A stretch of 34,465 bases of DNA from Roseomonas aerilata DSM 19363 (GTDB taxonomy: Bacteria > Pseudomonadota > Alphaproteobacteria > Acetobacterales > Acetobacteraceae): NCBI RefSeq assembly GCF_000711725.1, contig NZ_JONP01000036.1, forward strand, positions 1 to 34,465, in the 5' to 3' direction. Shown one piece after another: positions 1-7,841 of this stretch. Under the pieces are notes generated by a model that worked only from the letters and a program-made list of their open reading frames with translations, was not told where the DNA came from and searched no databases. The stretch's first letter is position 1, and each line of letters opens with the position of its first letter. The position numbers and the translations under genes are program-made.

Positions 1-280
1 GCTTTCCGGCGGAGATCATCAGCCATGCCGTTTGGCTCTACCATGTGTTCAGCCTGAGCTTACGGGACGTGGAACTGATCCTGGCGGAGCCGACGGCGAG
101 AGCGGCAGATGCAGCGCTTCAAGTCGGCTGAGCAGGCCCAGCGGTTCCTCTCGGCGCACGGCGTGATCTACGGCCACTTTCGTCCACGTCGGCACCTGAT
201 GACGGCTGGCGAGTACCGGCGCGCCCGGAACAAGGCCGTCCGGATTTGGCAGCAGGAAACCTGCGTCCAGACGGCGTCAC
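1..280 (+). pseudogene. IS6-family transposase remnant, frameshifted and internally deleted
   Basis: From base 3 the frame reads FPAEIISHAVWLYHVFSLSL followed by RDVELILAE, which matches the N-terminal helix of IS6-family transposases. The next recognisable part lies in another frame from base 109 (RFKSAEQAQRFLSAHGV, then RRARNKAVRIWQQ) and matches the C-terminal end of the same family. The whole central DDE catalytic domain is missing and the two ends are out of frame, so this cannot make an active transposase. The left part of the element lies outside the window. The family assignment rests on recognising the two end motifs only. Confidence 0.7.
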
Positions 281-339
281 GATCCTGCAGCGCGCTCGAT
301 CACGCGACAGATCTCCCCTTCCTCTCAAACAACTTGCCA

Positions 340-425
340 ATGCCTCCCGACTGGTTGATCGATGGTTGGGAGCCAAGAATGATGTGCATCGACTGCGGTT
401 CGGCCGAGGCGATCTTCGGCTATCT
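340..425 (+). pseudogene. Fragment of zinc-ribbon IS6-type transposase N-terminus
   Basis: The translated stretch GWEPRMMCIDCGSAEA resembles GWEPGMACVYCGSAEV, the start of the intact transposase at 6938. It keeps one CxxC half of the zinc ribbon, then loses similarity. It is a diverged scar of the same kind of element and is much older than the near-identical fragment at 7842-8045. Nothing else is recognisable between about 280 and 514. Confidence 0.6.
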
Positions 426-514
426 CTGCCGTACGCCCAAAGCCACCGGCCTGGCGCAAGTCCCTGCTTGACCTCTATAGAAGCATCTATGCCGTTCTCG
501 TTCACCTCCGGGGG

Positions 515-1816
515 TTACCGCGCGCCACGCCGCGCCAGAAGTTCCTGAAAGAGGCCTTGCTGGCGCCGCAGCTCGGCTGCGAGCGGCAGGTTCTCCACAC
601 GGCGGCCGTGCTGCACGTCCATCTCGAACAGCCCATTCAGGCAGTAGCGGTCATCGGCCCATCCAGGATGGCTCAGCACAGGGTAGAGGCAGACACCCTC
701 CACCGGAACACCCTCGCGCATTGCCTCCATCACCTCCGCGCAGACATGTTGCAGCCAGGAGGCGCGCAACTCACCCTCGATGCTCGTCTCCGCCAGGAAG
801 ATCGGGCGGCGATAGCGGGCATGGACCCCGGCCAGGAGGCGCCGCAGTTGGCGTGCCCGAGGGTCGAAAGGGGAGAGGGTCGGACCTTCGCATAGCCATT
901 GTGGGCCCGCGAGCTGCGGTCGGGTACAAAGCCACTGATTGTTCCAGTAGTAGTTCACCCCTACCACGTCTAGCAGATCGGGCGCTCCACCGAGTTCCGG
1001 TGCCAGCCGACCGATCAGCATATCCCAGGCCTGGAACTGGGCCTCGGCATGGGCTCTGGCCGGTTCCGGATCCGCGCCGGAAGGCGGCGCGATATGGATT
1101 ATAGGCTCTGCGGTCAGGATACGCGCTCCCGGCGCCGCCTCACGGACTGCCCAAGTAGAGGCGATCACTGCACGCACTAGTTGGCGTTTTAGTTCGCCCC
1201 CTCGGGTGCGCGCCATGGGGTTCATCAAGGCCATGTCACCGCCCGCCCAGGCGAGATAGGAGATTTCGTTGACGGGGCACACCATCGGTGGGCGGCCGGT
1301 CTCCTCGAAGTGCAGGCGGCAAAAGGCTGCGGCGTAGCGGGCGAGGCGTTCGACGAAGGCGGCGGAGAACACGTCCAGCCCGTCCGGCCAGCCATAATGG
1401 CAGAGATCCCAAAGGACCTGGATACCCTCGGCCTCGGCGGCGCGCAGCATCGGCAGCACGGAAGACCAGTCGTAATTGCCGGCCGCACCGCCCTCGATCA
1501 GATGCCATCGCAGACCGTCCCGCGCTGCACGGATGCCATGGCCTGCGAGCTGCCGGTAGTCCGGCTGGGCCAGCAGGTCATGGCCGGTGGCCGCGATGAG
1601 GTCGAGCCGCCGCCCGTCCGCACGTCGATGGCTCGAGCACTCGAACCCGCCAAGAAAAAAGCTCTGGAAGAGACGAGGGCGGAAGGACGGCACGGGAGGT
1701 ACGGGCCGGGCTGCAGCGGGCGTAAGCGCCTTCGCCTGATCAGCCGATCCGGTCATGGCGATCAGCGCTGCAGCGCCCCCGGCCAAGAAGTCGCGCCTTA
1801 CGCGGTTCGTCGGCAT
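515..1816 (-). CDS. Tat-exported clan GH-A glycoside hydrolase-like protein
   Basis: 433 residues. The N-terminus has a twin-arginine signal (NRVRRDFLAGG, residues 5-13) followed by an Ala-rich hydrophobic stretch, so export of a folded protein is expected. The body looks like a TIM-barrel of clan GH-A: an Asn-Glu pair in CPVNEISY (E184) sits where the acid/base is usual, and a second Glu in IFLAETSIEG (E343) sits where the nucleophile is usual. GVNYYWNNQW (residues 286-295) resembles the beta-glucosidase GxNYY segment. The start at 1816 was chosen because GAGGGGAC precedes it and the Tat signal begins there. A longer open frame reaches 1966 but adds no conserved sequence. Substrate unknown; the GH family cannot be fixed by eye. 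It is divergent from the molybdo-hydroxylase genes and may not be linked to them. Confidence 0.75.
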   Translation of the reverse strand: MPTNRVRRDFLAGGAAALIAMTGSADQAKALTPAAARPVPPVPSFRPRLFQSFFLGGFECSSHRRADGRRLDLIAATGHDLLAQPDYRQLAGHGIRAARDGLRWHLIEGGAAGNYDWSSVLPMLRAAEAEGIQVLWDLCHYGWPDGLDVFSAAFVERLARYAAAFCRLHFEETGRPPMVCPVNEISYLAWAGGDMALMNPMARTRGGELKRQLVRAVIASTWAVREAAPGARILTAEPIIHIAPPSGADPEPARAHAEAQFQAWDMLIGRLAPELGGAPDLLDVVGVNYYWNNQWLCTRPQLAGPQWLCEGPTLSPFDPRARQLRRLLAGVHARYRRPIFLAETSIEGELRASWLQHVCAEVMEAMREGVPVEGVCLYPVLSHPGWADDRYCLNGLFEMDVQHGRRVENLPLAAELRRQQGLFQELLARRGAR

Positions 1817-2065
1817 CGTCCCCTCGCGGCTCCCATGCTTCTCCGGATGGAAAGCGTTGGTAGGGCCCGCGTTGCGCAGCAAGGAGCCGCTTGGGACCAT
1901 TGGCAAGTAGGACAAGGCGCAGTTGCGGAAAATGCCTGGTGCAGCGCCGCGAGGCCCTCGTACCACCAGGCAAAACCGGGGGCAGGGTCATCCGTTAGAT
2001 TTCCTCAGCGCCGCTTCAGCCCAACCTCAGAAACGGGGGCTCCAGGGTGCCGGAGGATCCTCGTT

Positions 2066-2536
2066 ATGCCGACTTCCGTGCCGTTACACGTCAATGGGCA
2101 GGCAACGACCGTCAGCATCGACGATCCGGACATGCCGCTGCTCTACGCGTTACGGGACAATCTGGGGCTGCACGGCCCGCGCTTCGGCTGCGGCCTTGGG
2201 CAATGCGGCACCTGCACCGTCCATATAAACGGCGAGGCGACCCGGTCCTGCGTAACGCCGCTCTCCTCCCTCGGCCCCGACCAGAAGATCGTTACGCTAG
2301 AGGGGCTCGGCTCCCCGGAAAACCCGCACCGCGTGCAGAAGGCCTTCATAGACGAGCAGGCCGTCCAGTGCGGCTACTGCATCAATGGCATGATCATGCA
2401 GGCAGCCGCCCTTCTGGCGCGGACGCCCAGGCCGACCGAGGAGCAGATCCGGAACGAGCTAGCTAATAACATCTGCCGCTGCGGCACCCATGCCCGTATC
2501 CTTCGCGCCGTGAAGCGCGCGGCCGGTGCGGCATGA
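2066..2536 (+). CDS. iorA: (2Fe-2S)-binding subunit of isoquinoline 1-oxidoreductase-type hydroxylase
   Basis: 156 residues, the usual size of the small subunit of two-subunit molybdenum hydroxylases (IorA type). It carries both expected clusters: a plant-ferredoxin set (C42, C47, C50, C62) and the C-terminal helical set CGYC (C102, C105) plus ICRC (C137, C139). These clusters pass electrons from the molybdopterin subunit to an external acceptor, because this type lacks a FAD subunit. The start at 2066 follows GGAGG at 2052-2056. An open frame runs much further upstream but is only the antisense of the hydrolase gene. The stop overlaps the ATG of the large subunit (ATGA), showing translational coupling. 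No signal peptide; it is probably carried out by the Tat signal on its partner. The symbol refers to the family; the true substrate is unknown. Confidence 0.93.
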   Translation: MPTSVPLHVNGQATTVSIDDPDMPLLYALRDNLGLHGPRFGCGLGQCGTCTVHINGEATRSCVTPLSSLGPDQKIVTLEGLGSPENPHRVQKAFIDEQAVQCGYCINGMIMQAAALLARTPRPTEEQIRNELANNICRCGTHARILRAVKRAAGAA

Positions 2537-4806
2537 GCACGGGAAGTGACGCCATGATCTCCCCCAAAGCCTCGCGCCGCGCCTTCCTCGGGGCGGGTGG
2601 TTCGCTTGTCATCGGCTTTGCCCTCGGCGGACGGGCGCTTGCCCAGGGGCAGCAGGCGCCCGCTGCTGCGGGCCCCTCGGCCCCGGCCGGGGGCGCGGCG
2701 GTTGCCAAAAGTGTGGCGATCGACGACGTGGATGGCTTCCTCGCCATCGACGCCGACGGGAAGGTCACCCTGTTCTCCGGCAAGGTTGATCTCGGCACCG
2801 GCGTGCGGACCGCCCTGATCCAGATGGCGGCGGAGGAGCTCGATATTTCGATTGAGCGCATCACCTTCGTCCAGGGCGACACCGCCCTGACGCCGGATCA
2901 GGGGCCGACCTATGGCAGCCTCTCCGTTCAGAACGGCGGGATGCAGATCCGCCAGGCGGCCGCGACCGCCCGCAAGCAGCTCGTTGAGACGGCGGCCCAG
3001 CGGCTCAACGTGCCCGCGACGGAGCTGGTCGTGGAGGACGGTACCGTGCGCCGGCGCTCCGGCGGGCCCGGCGTCGGCTATGGTGAGTTGGTTGGGGGGC
3101 GCGACTTCTCGCTGAAGGTGGACAAGGATATCACCACCAAGGATCCGACCCAGTTCCGTGTGGTCGGGAAGTCCGTCCAGCGGCTCGACATACCGGAGAA
3201 GACAACGGGTCGCTTCACCTACATGCATGACTTCAGGCTCGACGGCATGCTGCATGCCCGAGTGGTGCGGCCACCTGCCCTGCAGGCTGAGCTGCGCGAG
3301 GTGGACGAGGCCTCGGTGCAGGGCATACCGGGTTTGGTGAAGATCGTTCGCGAGGGCAACTTCCTCGGCGTTATCGCGGAGTCTGAATGGTCTGCTGTCA
3401 GGGCCTCCCAGGAGTTGAAGGTGACCTGGTCGGACTGGCAGGGCCTGCCGGAACAGAGCCGCCTGTGGGAGCATGTCCGCGGCACCCGCGTCGCAAAGGA
3501 CGACGTGACCAGCAATGTCGGAAATGCCGGCGAGGCGATGGGTCAGGGCGCACGGCGCCTCTCCGCGACCTACGACTTCGCGATCCACACGCACGGCTCG
3601 CTGGGTCCGTCCTGCGCGGTCGCGGAGATCCGTGACGGAAAGCTGACCTGCTGGAGCGCGTCGCAGATGACGCACAACCTCCGCAAGCAGCTTGCCGCCA
3701 TGATGCGTATGCCCGAGGAGCAGGTGCGTTGCATCTACCTTGAAGGTTCGGGCTGCTATGGGCGGAACGGCCACGAGGATGCGGCGGGTGACGCGGCGCT
3801 CCTGGCGCGCGCGGTGGAAGGTCGGCCGGTGCGGGTACAATGGGCGCGGCAGGACGAGCATGGCTGGGACCCGAAGGGGCCGCCGACCCTTATTGACCTT
3901 CGTGGCGCCCTGGATGCCCAGGGCAACATCGTCGCGTGGGAATCCGAGTTCTTCATCCCGCAGGGTGCCGCCGGCAACGTCGCCCTGGTGCCGGCGGAGC
4001 TGGCCGGGTTGCCGCATGAGGAGTCCATGGCGCCCGGGAACATTATCCAGAACTCGGCCCTGCCCTATGCCGTGCCGAACATCCATACGGTCTGCCACCG
4101 GCTCGAGAACACGCTGTTCAAGCCCTCCTGGATCCGTACGCCCGGCCGGATGCAGAACACCTACGCCAACGAGTGCTTCCTCGACGAGTTGGCTGCCGCC
4201 GCCAGGGTCGATCCTCTGGATTTCCGGCTGCGGCACCTGAAGGACGAGCGCGGCGTGGAGCTGCTGCGCCGCCTCGCGGTGCTGTCCCGCTGGGAAAGCC
4301 GCCCCTCGCCCCAGCGCAGCATGGGCAGCGGCACGGCCAGCGGACGCGGCGTCAGCTACGTGAAATACGAGCTGAACAGAACCTACGTCGGCGCCGTTGC
4401 CGAGGTGGAGGTGGACCGGGGCAGCGGCGAGATCCGCGTGAAGCGCTTCTCGGTCGTCCATGACTGCGGGCAGGTCATCAACCCGGATGGCGTGCGCAAC
4501 CAGGTCGAGGGCAATGTGCTGCACACGATCAGCCGGACCTTGAAGGAGGAGCTCACCTGGGATCGCTCCATGGTGACGAGCCTCGACTGGGCCAGCTATC
4601 CCGTCATCACCTTCCCCGAGGTGCCGGAGATCGCGATAGAGTTGCTTGACCGCCCGGGCGAGAAGCCCTGGGGCGCGGGTGAGCCCTCGGCGGCCGTGAT
4701 TCCCTCCGCCATCTCCAACGCGGTTTTTGATGCGACGGGGGTGCGGCTGCGTTCGGTACCGTTCACGCCGCCGCGGGTGAAGGCGGCGATGCAGCAAGCG
4801 ACCTGA
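2533..4806 (+). CDS. iorB: Molybdopterin-binding subunit of isoquinoline 1-oxidoreductase-type hydroxylase
   Basis: 757 residues, the normal length for IorB-type large subunits of the xanthine oxidase family. Residues 12-38 form a Tat signal (SRRAFLGAGG followed by a hydrophobic run ending ALAQ), so the complex probably works in the periplasm. WGAGEPSAAVIPSAI near the C-terminus holds the Glu (E717) expected to act as the base beside the molybdenum. Together with the small subunit it should hydroxylate an N-heterocycle or oxidise an aldehyde, passing electrons to a cytochrome or the quinone pool. ATGA overlap with the upstream gene. Conserved family features are clear; the substrate is not. 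A cytochrome c gene lies 1.1 kb downstream and is a candidate electron acceptor. Confidence 0.93.
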   Translation: MSTGSDAMISPKASRRAFLGAGGSLVIGFALGGRALAQGQQAPAAAGPSAPAGGAAVAKSVAIDDVDGFLAIDADGKVTLFSGKVDLGTGVRTALIQMAAEELDISIERITFVQGDTALTPDQGPTYGSLSVQNGGMQIRQAAATARKQLVETAAQRLNVPATELVVEDGTVRRRSGGPGVGYGELVGGRDFSLKVDKDITTKDPTQFRVVGKSVQRLDIPEKTTGRFTYMHDFRLDGMLHARVVRPPALQAELREVDEASVQGIPGLVKIVREGNFLGVIAESEWSAVRASQELKVTWSDWQGLPEQSRLWEHVRGTRVAKDDVTSNVGNAGEAMGQGARRLSATYDFAIHTHGSLGPSCAVAEIRDGKLTCWSASQMTHNLRKQLAAMMRMPEEQVRCIYLEGSGCYGRNGHEDAAGDAALLARAVEGRPVRVQWARQDEHGWDPKGPPTLIDLRGALDAQGNIVAWESEFFIPQGAAGNVALVPAELAGLPHEESMAPGNIIQNSALPYAVPNIHTVCHRLENTLFKPSWIRTPGRMQNTYANECFLDELAAAARVDPLDFRLRHLKDERGVELLRRLAVLSRWESRPSPQRSMGSGTASGRGVSYVKYELNRTYVGAVAEVEVDRGSGEIRVKRFSVVHDCGQVINPDGVRNQVEGNVLHTISRTLKEELTWDRSMVTSLDWASYPVITFPEVPEIAIELLDRPGEKPWGAGEPSAAVIPSAISNAVFDATGVRLRSVPFTPPRVKAAMQQAT

Positions 4807-4812
4807 GAGACG

Positions 4813-4841
4813 AAAAAGGCGGCGCCCTATGAGGCGCCGCC
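4813..4841 (-). terminator. Rho-independent terminator for the minus-strand gene, between convergent genes
   Basis: A perfect 9-bp inverted repeat (GGCGGCGCC, 4818-4826, and GGCGCCGCC, 4833-4841) with a 6-nt loop is flanked at 4813-4817 by AAAAA on the plus strand. Read on the minus strand it is a GC hairpin followed by a T run, the classic form. It sits between the converging iorB-like gene (ending 4806) and the gene ending at 4948, so it may stop transcription in both directions. Confidence 0.75.
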
Positions 4842-4882
4842 CGACGCGGCAGGGCAGGCCATTCCAAGGCATCTTTACCTGA

Positions 4883-4898
4883 CGAGCGCATGCGCTCG
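4883..4898. repeat. 16-bp perfect palindrome between convergent genes
   Basis: CGAGCGCATGCGCTCG is its own reverse complement. It lies between the terminator and the minus-strand gene ending at 4948. It could be a second hairpin or a protein site; no function can be read from it. Confidence 0.4.
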
Positions 4899-4947
4899 CC
4901 CGGCCGTGCATTTCAGACAGACAAAAGACGATTAGGCGTGAACTGGC

Positions 4948-5646
4948 CTAACGGATAATCGCGGGGCTGACGCCGCTGCCCTGCCCGGCCGCCGGTGCGA
5001 CAGCTGCCGTGTCGGGGTCCCGCAGGTCGCCCTGCGGCGGCCCGAGGCGGAGCTCGCGCGCATCCGCCGGGATCCGGCCGGCCTGGATTGCACGCTGGCC
5101 TTCCGCCATCGCTTCGCGGGCCTGGGCCACCGTCCTCTGGCCGCGGATGATGTCATGAGCGAGGTTTAGCGCCAGAATGTTGGTCGCCTCCCGATCGCAA
5201 TGCGCGGTCAATTCGCCGCGGGTGCGATCGGGGATGACGCTGCCGTTGAAGCTTGCGATGGGCTCGAGGAAGTTCAGCGGAATACGGTAGGAGACTGTCT
5301 GCTCCAGCACGTCGCTGTGTTTTGCGGGGAAGTCGTGTTCGACCCCTGTCTTGACCACCACGCTGCGGAGCCAGGGGCGATTGCCCTCCCAGTGAAGCCG
5401 CGTGCCGGTGACCTCCTGAGGGGCGCCGTATTTCCGCAGCATTTCCTCTGCAGCCGCTTTCGCGGCTTGTGGCCAGTCCTTGATCAACTCGGTGACGGCG
5501 GACTGGTCCGGTTGCCCTGTTGGCGCCTGGCCTGTTTGCGTCTGAGCCCATGCCTCTGTCAGCACACCAGAGCCGGCCACAACGCCGGCCCCTAGGAGAA
5601 GACGGCGACCGATGTCTGGCACCGAGTGGTGGCTGCCCGTGCGCAT
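4948..5646 (-). CDS. Tat-exported protein of unknown function next to molybdo-hydroxylase
   Basis: 232 residues. The N-terminus (IGRRLLLGAG, then a hydrophobic stretch to EAWAQ) looks like a twin-arginine signal peptide. The mature part, residues about 36-232, begins with a short Gln/Thr/Pro-rich linker. It has no motif that I recognise: there is no CxxCH and no obvious metal ligands, though one short segment TAHCDREATN holds a single Cys and His. It ends in an Ala/Pro/Gly-rich tail. The start at 5646 gives the signal peptide directly. It converges on the large hydroxylase gene and is divergent from the cytochrome c gene, with about 240 bp of shared upstream region. Possible role as an accessory of the periplasmic redox system is context only. 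Confidence 0.7.
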   Translation of the reverse strand: MRTGSHHSVPDIGRRLLLGAGVVAGSGVLTEAWAQTQTGQAPTGQPDQSAVTELIKDWPQAAKAAAEEMLRKYGAPQEVTGTRLHWEGNRPWLRSVVVKTGVEHDFPAKHSDVLEQTVSYRIPLNFLEPIASFNGSVIPDRTRGELTAHCDREATNILALNLAHDIIRGQRTVAQAREAMAEGQRAIQAGRIPADARELRLGPPQGDLRDPDTAAVAPAAGQGSGVSPAIIR

Positions 5647-5890
5647 CCTGCGTGCCTCACCTGATTTGCGGTTGAACGGTGATGATGGGAGTGGGGTTGC
5701 CGCAGGAACGGCCCCGTCCCGGCGTGCAGGACTGGCAGGCGGCGCCCGACGGCGTGCCCGGCAAGCAAGCCGTCGGTCAGGTGCCTGCGCGGCTTCGTGT
5801 GCTCCGTCGCATCCAGGTCAGAGCCCAAGCGTTGGGTGCGGCGACGGAGCGCGGAACGGGCGGCTGTGCTTCATGCGAAAGGAGATTGGC

Positions 5891-6286
5891 GTGGAACGAC
5901 GGATTGGTACGGTGCTCCGGGTGCTTGGCCTTCTGCTTGGGGTGGCGGGGGCGGGCACAGCGCAGGCGCAGAACACCGCAGCAGGCCAGCGGGCCTTTGC
6001 CCAATGCAGCGCGTGCCACACGATCAACGCTGGCGGACGGAACGGCGTTGGTCCGAACCTTCACGGTATTGTTGGCCGAAAGGCCGCTGCAATCGAGGGC
6101 TTTCGCTACTCCGCGGCGATGCGCGACAAGGCCCAGCAGGGCTGGTCCTGGACGGCGGACAACCTGCGTGAATACATCCGCAATCCGCGAGCGGCCGTCC
6201 CGGGAACGAGCATGGCCTATGCGGGCATGCGGAACGACGAGCAGCTCAACAACCTGATCGGCTATCTCGAACAGGAGAGCCGGTAA
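5891..6286 (+). CDS. Small periplasmic cytochrome c, class I
   Basis: 131 residues from a GTG start. It has a short charged n-region (ERR), a hydrophobic core and a TAQAQ-type signal cleavage site near residue 26. The mature protein has the haem attachment site CSACH (C39, C42, H43), NGVGPNLHGIVGR after it, and a Met axial ligand candidate in PGTSMAYAG, the layout of small mitochondrial-type cytochromes c. GTG at 5891 was preferred because AAAGGAG lies 6 nt upstream and the signal peptide then starts cleanly. An in-frame ATG at 5873 is the alternative and would put that Shine-Dalgarno sequence inside the gene. A likely electron acceptor for the neighbouring molybdo-hydroxylase, by family habit (Ior-type enzymes are often paired with cytochromes c). 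Confidence 0.92.
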   Translation: MERRIGTVLRVLGLLLGVAGAGTAQAQNTAAGQRAFAQCSACHTINAGGRNGVGPNLHGIVGRKAAAIEGFRYSAAMRDKAQQGWSWTADNLREYIRNPRAAVPGTSMAYAGMRNDEQLNNLIGYLEQESR

Positions 6287-6680
6287 CCCAACCACCCCTT
6301 CCTAAGAAGGATCCGCAGGGCGACTACCGCATCCTGAATCACCAGGTTGATGCCGATACCTCTAATGGCCGGTGGGCTCGACCCGCTCCCCTCAGCTATG
6401 AGCCTTCCATCAGCCACTGCTGCGGAGAGGGCTTTTTGTTTGCTGACGGTCCCGCCGTCGTCACTACCAGCCTCCCCACTGCCCTGCCCCGGTCAGCGAC
6501 GCTGCATCGCAGTTCCGCTCGCTAGACCGCACGTCCCCGCGGCAGCCGCCCCCTCCCCCACCCTCACGCACGATAATAGTCTTTACGATGCCGCAGCGTC
6601 GATCAACAGCATGCTCAACTGGGTGCGGTTAAGTGCCGGTGTGCAGCTCTGTCTATCCACCGGAAGCACGACAGCATTGA
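6287..6680. other. Intergenic stretch, no gene supported
   Basis: About 390 bp downstream of the cytochrome gene. An open frame at 6347-6691 has a Pro/Ser/Ala-rich translation with no domain and no good ribosome binding site; I do not accept it as a gene. The stretch leads into integrase and IS debris, so it may be the edge of an inserted segment. Confidence 0.5.
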
Positions 6681-6821
6681 CGTGCGGATGAGTTGAAGCT
6701 CACCCGACACCGCTCCGCCGATTTGGCGCTCGGTTACCTCCGCCCCGCTGATCTCTGGCGCAACAACCCCACGCAGGGCATCTGGGGTGAGCTAGGTGAC
6801 TTAGCTGAACGGCGGGGCTGA
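6681..6821 (+). pseudogene. C-terminal scrap of a tyrosine recombinase/integrase
   Basis: The frame reads LTRHRSADLALGYLRPADLW, then RNNPTQGIWGELG, ending in TGA at 6819-6821. The HRS...GYLR...W pattern resembles the last helix and catalytic Tyr region of phage-type integrases. An in-frame stop precedes it and the rest of the gene is missing. The match is short, so the call is tentative. It fits the mobile character of this segment. Confidence 0.4.
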
Positions 6822-6861
6822 CCACCTGTTTCGAGAGCCCACCACTGGGAGCAGTTGCGAT

Positions 6862-6891
6862 GGATCTATCAGAGATCGCGCCAGAGGCGCC
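6862..6891 (+). repeat. Left terminal inverted repeat of the IS6-family element
   Basis: Thirty bases starting GGATCTATCAG and ending CCAGAGGCGCC. They pair imperfectly with 7812-7841. The same sequence recurs, inverted, in the truncated copy whose outer IS end is near 8036. Confidence 0.75.
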
Positions 6892-6937
6892 TGAATTGGT
6901 GGGCGGGGGAAGGTGCGGATAGGCTCCTAACGGGTTG

Positions 6938-7786
6938 ATGGGCGGCTGGGAGCCTGGGATGGCGTGCGTGTACTGCGGTTCAGCGGAGGTGGCCGAGCGG
7001 CAGGACCGTACGGCCCAGAGTTACCGGCGCTTTCGCTGTCGCGCCTGCAGGCGAGGGTTCAACGAGCGCAGCTCTGGGGTGCTGAACAGGGCGCAGTACC
7101 CGAGCGACGTCATCGCTCTCGTGGTGCTGTGGCGCTTGCGCTACCGCCTGACCCTGCGAGACCTGTCCGAGATGTTCCTCCTCCGCGGGATCGTGTTCAG
7201 CCAGGAGGCGGTCCGCAACTGGGAGGCCAAGCTCGCGCCGTCGCTGGCGGATGAACTGCGCCAGCAACGGCGCGGGAAAGGCGGCGCTGGCCGTCGCTCC
7301 TGGCACGTCGACGAGACTTATTTGAAGGTTCGTGGACGCTGGTGCTACCTGTATCGGGCGATCGACCGGAACGGCGATCTCGTCGACACCCTGCTGAGCG
7401 AGCACCGCGACATGGCGGCAGCCAAGGCGTTCTTCCGCTCGGCCAAGTCCGCCACTGGCATGGTCCCCGACAAGGTCACCACGGACGGGCATGGCTCCTA
7501 CCCGCGGGCGATCCGCTCAACACTGGGCAAGCGGGTCACCCACCGCACCAGCGCCTATATGAACAATGGACTTGAGCTGGATCACCAGGGCATCAAAGGC
7601 CGGATCCGATGTATGCGCGGGTTCAAGAGCTTCACCTCAGCCGACCGGTTCTGTCGAGCTTATGACGAACTCCGCAACCATCTCCGCCCTCGCACCCGCC
7701 ACAACCAGCATGTTCCCGCCAACCGCCGCCGCATGGTTCATCTCCGTCGTGCGGCCGCCGCGCTCGCTATCCTCGCGGCAGGATAG
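6938..7786 (+). CDS. IS6-family DDE transposase with N-terminal zinc ribbon
   Basis: 282 residues. The N-terminus has two CxxC pairs (CVYC near residue 11 and CRAC near residue 38) forming a zinc ribbon, followed by a helix-turn-helix-like part (LTLRDLSEMF). The catalytic core has D125 in WHVDETYLKV, D183 in VTTDGHGSYP and E213 in NNGLELDHQGIKGR, the DDE triad with normal spacing. The ending FTSADRFCRAYDELRNHLRP matches the C-terminal end of the family. It appears intact and could be active. ATG at 6938 was taken as the start; an overlapping TTG at 6935 is possible. The zinc ribbon lengthens this protein relative to classic IS6/IS26 transposases (about 235 residues). Confidence 0.92.
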   Translation: MGGWEPGMACVYCGSAEVAERQDRTAQSYRRFRCRACRRGFNERSSGVLNRAQYPSDVIALVVLWRLRYRLTLRDLSEMFLLRGIVFSQEAVRNWEAKLAPSLADELRQQRRGKGGAGRRSWHVDETYLKVRGRWCYLYRAIDRNGDLVDTLLSEHRDMAAAKAFFRSAKSATGMVPDKVTTDGHGSYPRAIRSTLGKRVTHRTSAYMNNGLELDHQGIKGRIRCMRGFKSFTSADRFCRAYDELRNHLRPRTRHNQHVPANRRRMVHLRRAAAALAILAAG

Positions 7787-7811
7787 ACCGACGAGTCAGC
7801 TGGCCTGTGAC

Positions 7812-7841
7812 GGCATCTCTGGCGCGAGCGCTGACAGAACC
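7812..7841 (-). repeat. Right terminal inverted repeat of the IS6-family element
   Basis: Reverse complement begins GGTTCTGTCAGCG and continues with TCGCGCCAGAG, shared exactly with the left end. It lies 25 bp past the transposase stop. Confidence 0.75.

Larger units (their letters stand above)
6862..7841 (+). mobile_element. Complete IS6-family insertion sequence, about 980 bp
   Basis: Terminal inverted repeats are visible: the left end 6862-6891 begins GGATCTATCAG and the reverse complement of the right end (7812-7841) begins GGTTCTGTCAG, with about 24 of 30 positions identical. The element holds one transposase gene (6938-7786). IS6 elements commonly begin GG(n)(n)CTGT and carry a single DDE transposase, which agrees. 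The right end abuts an inverted 5' fragment of the same element, so this copy probably inserted into another copy. No clean 8-bp target duplication can be read because the right flank is IS sequence. Confidence 0.8.

Noticed and set aside
1310-2065. Upstream extension of the (2Fe-2S) subunit frame
   Set aside because: The extension is antisense to the Tat-exported hydrolase; a good Shine-Dalgarno and the conserved N-terminus place the start at 2066.
2374-4911. Very long open frame (845 codons) on the minus strand opposite the molybdopterin subunit gene
   Set aside because: It mirrors a real gene whose motifs are certain; the translation is Arg/His/Leu-rich without domains, as expected for antisense in GC-rich DNA.
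6347-6691. Possible 114-codon gene after the cytochrome c gene
   Set aside because: Low-complexity Pro/Ser/Ala translation, no Shine-Dalgarno and no recognisable domain.
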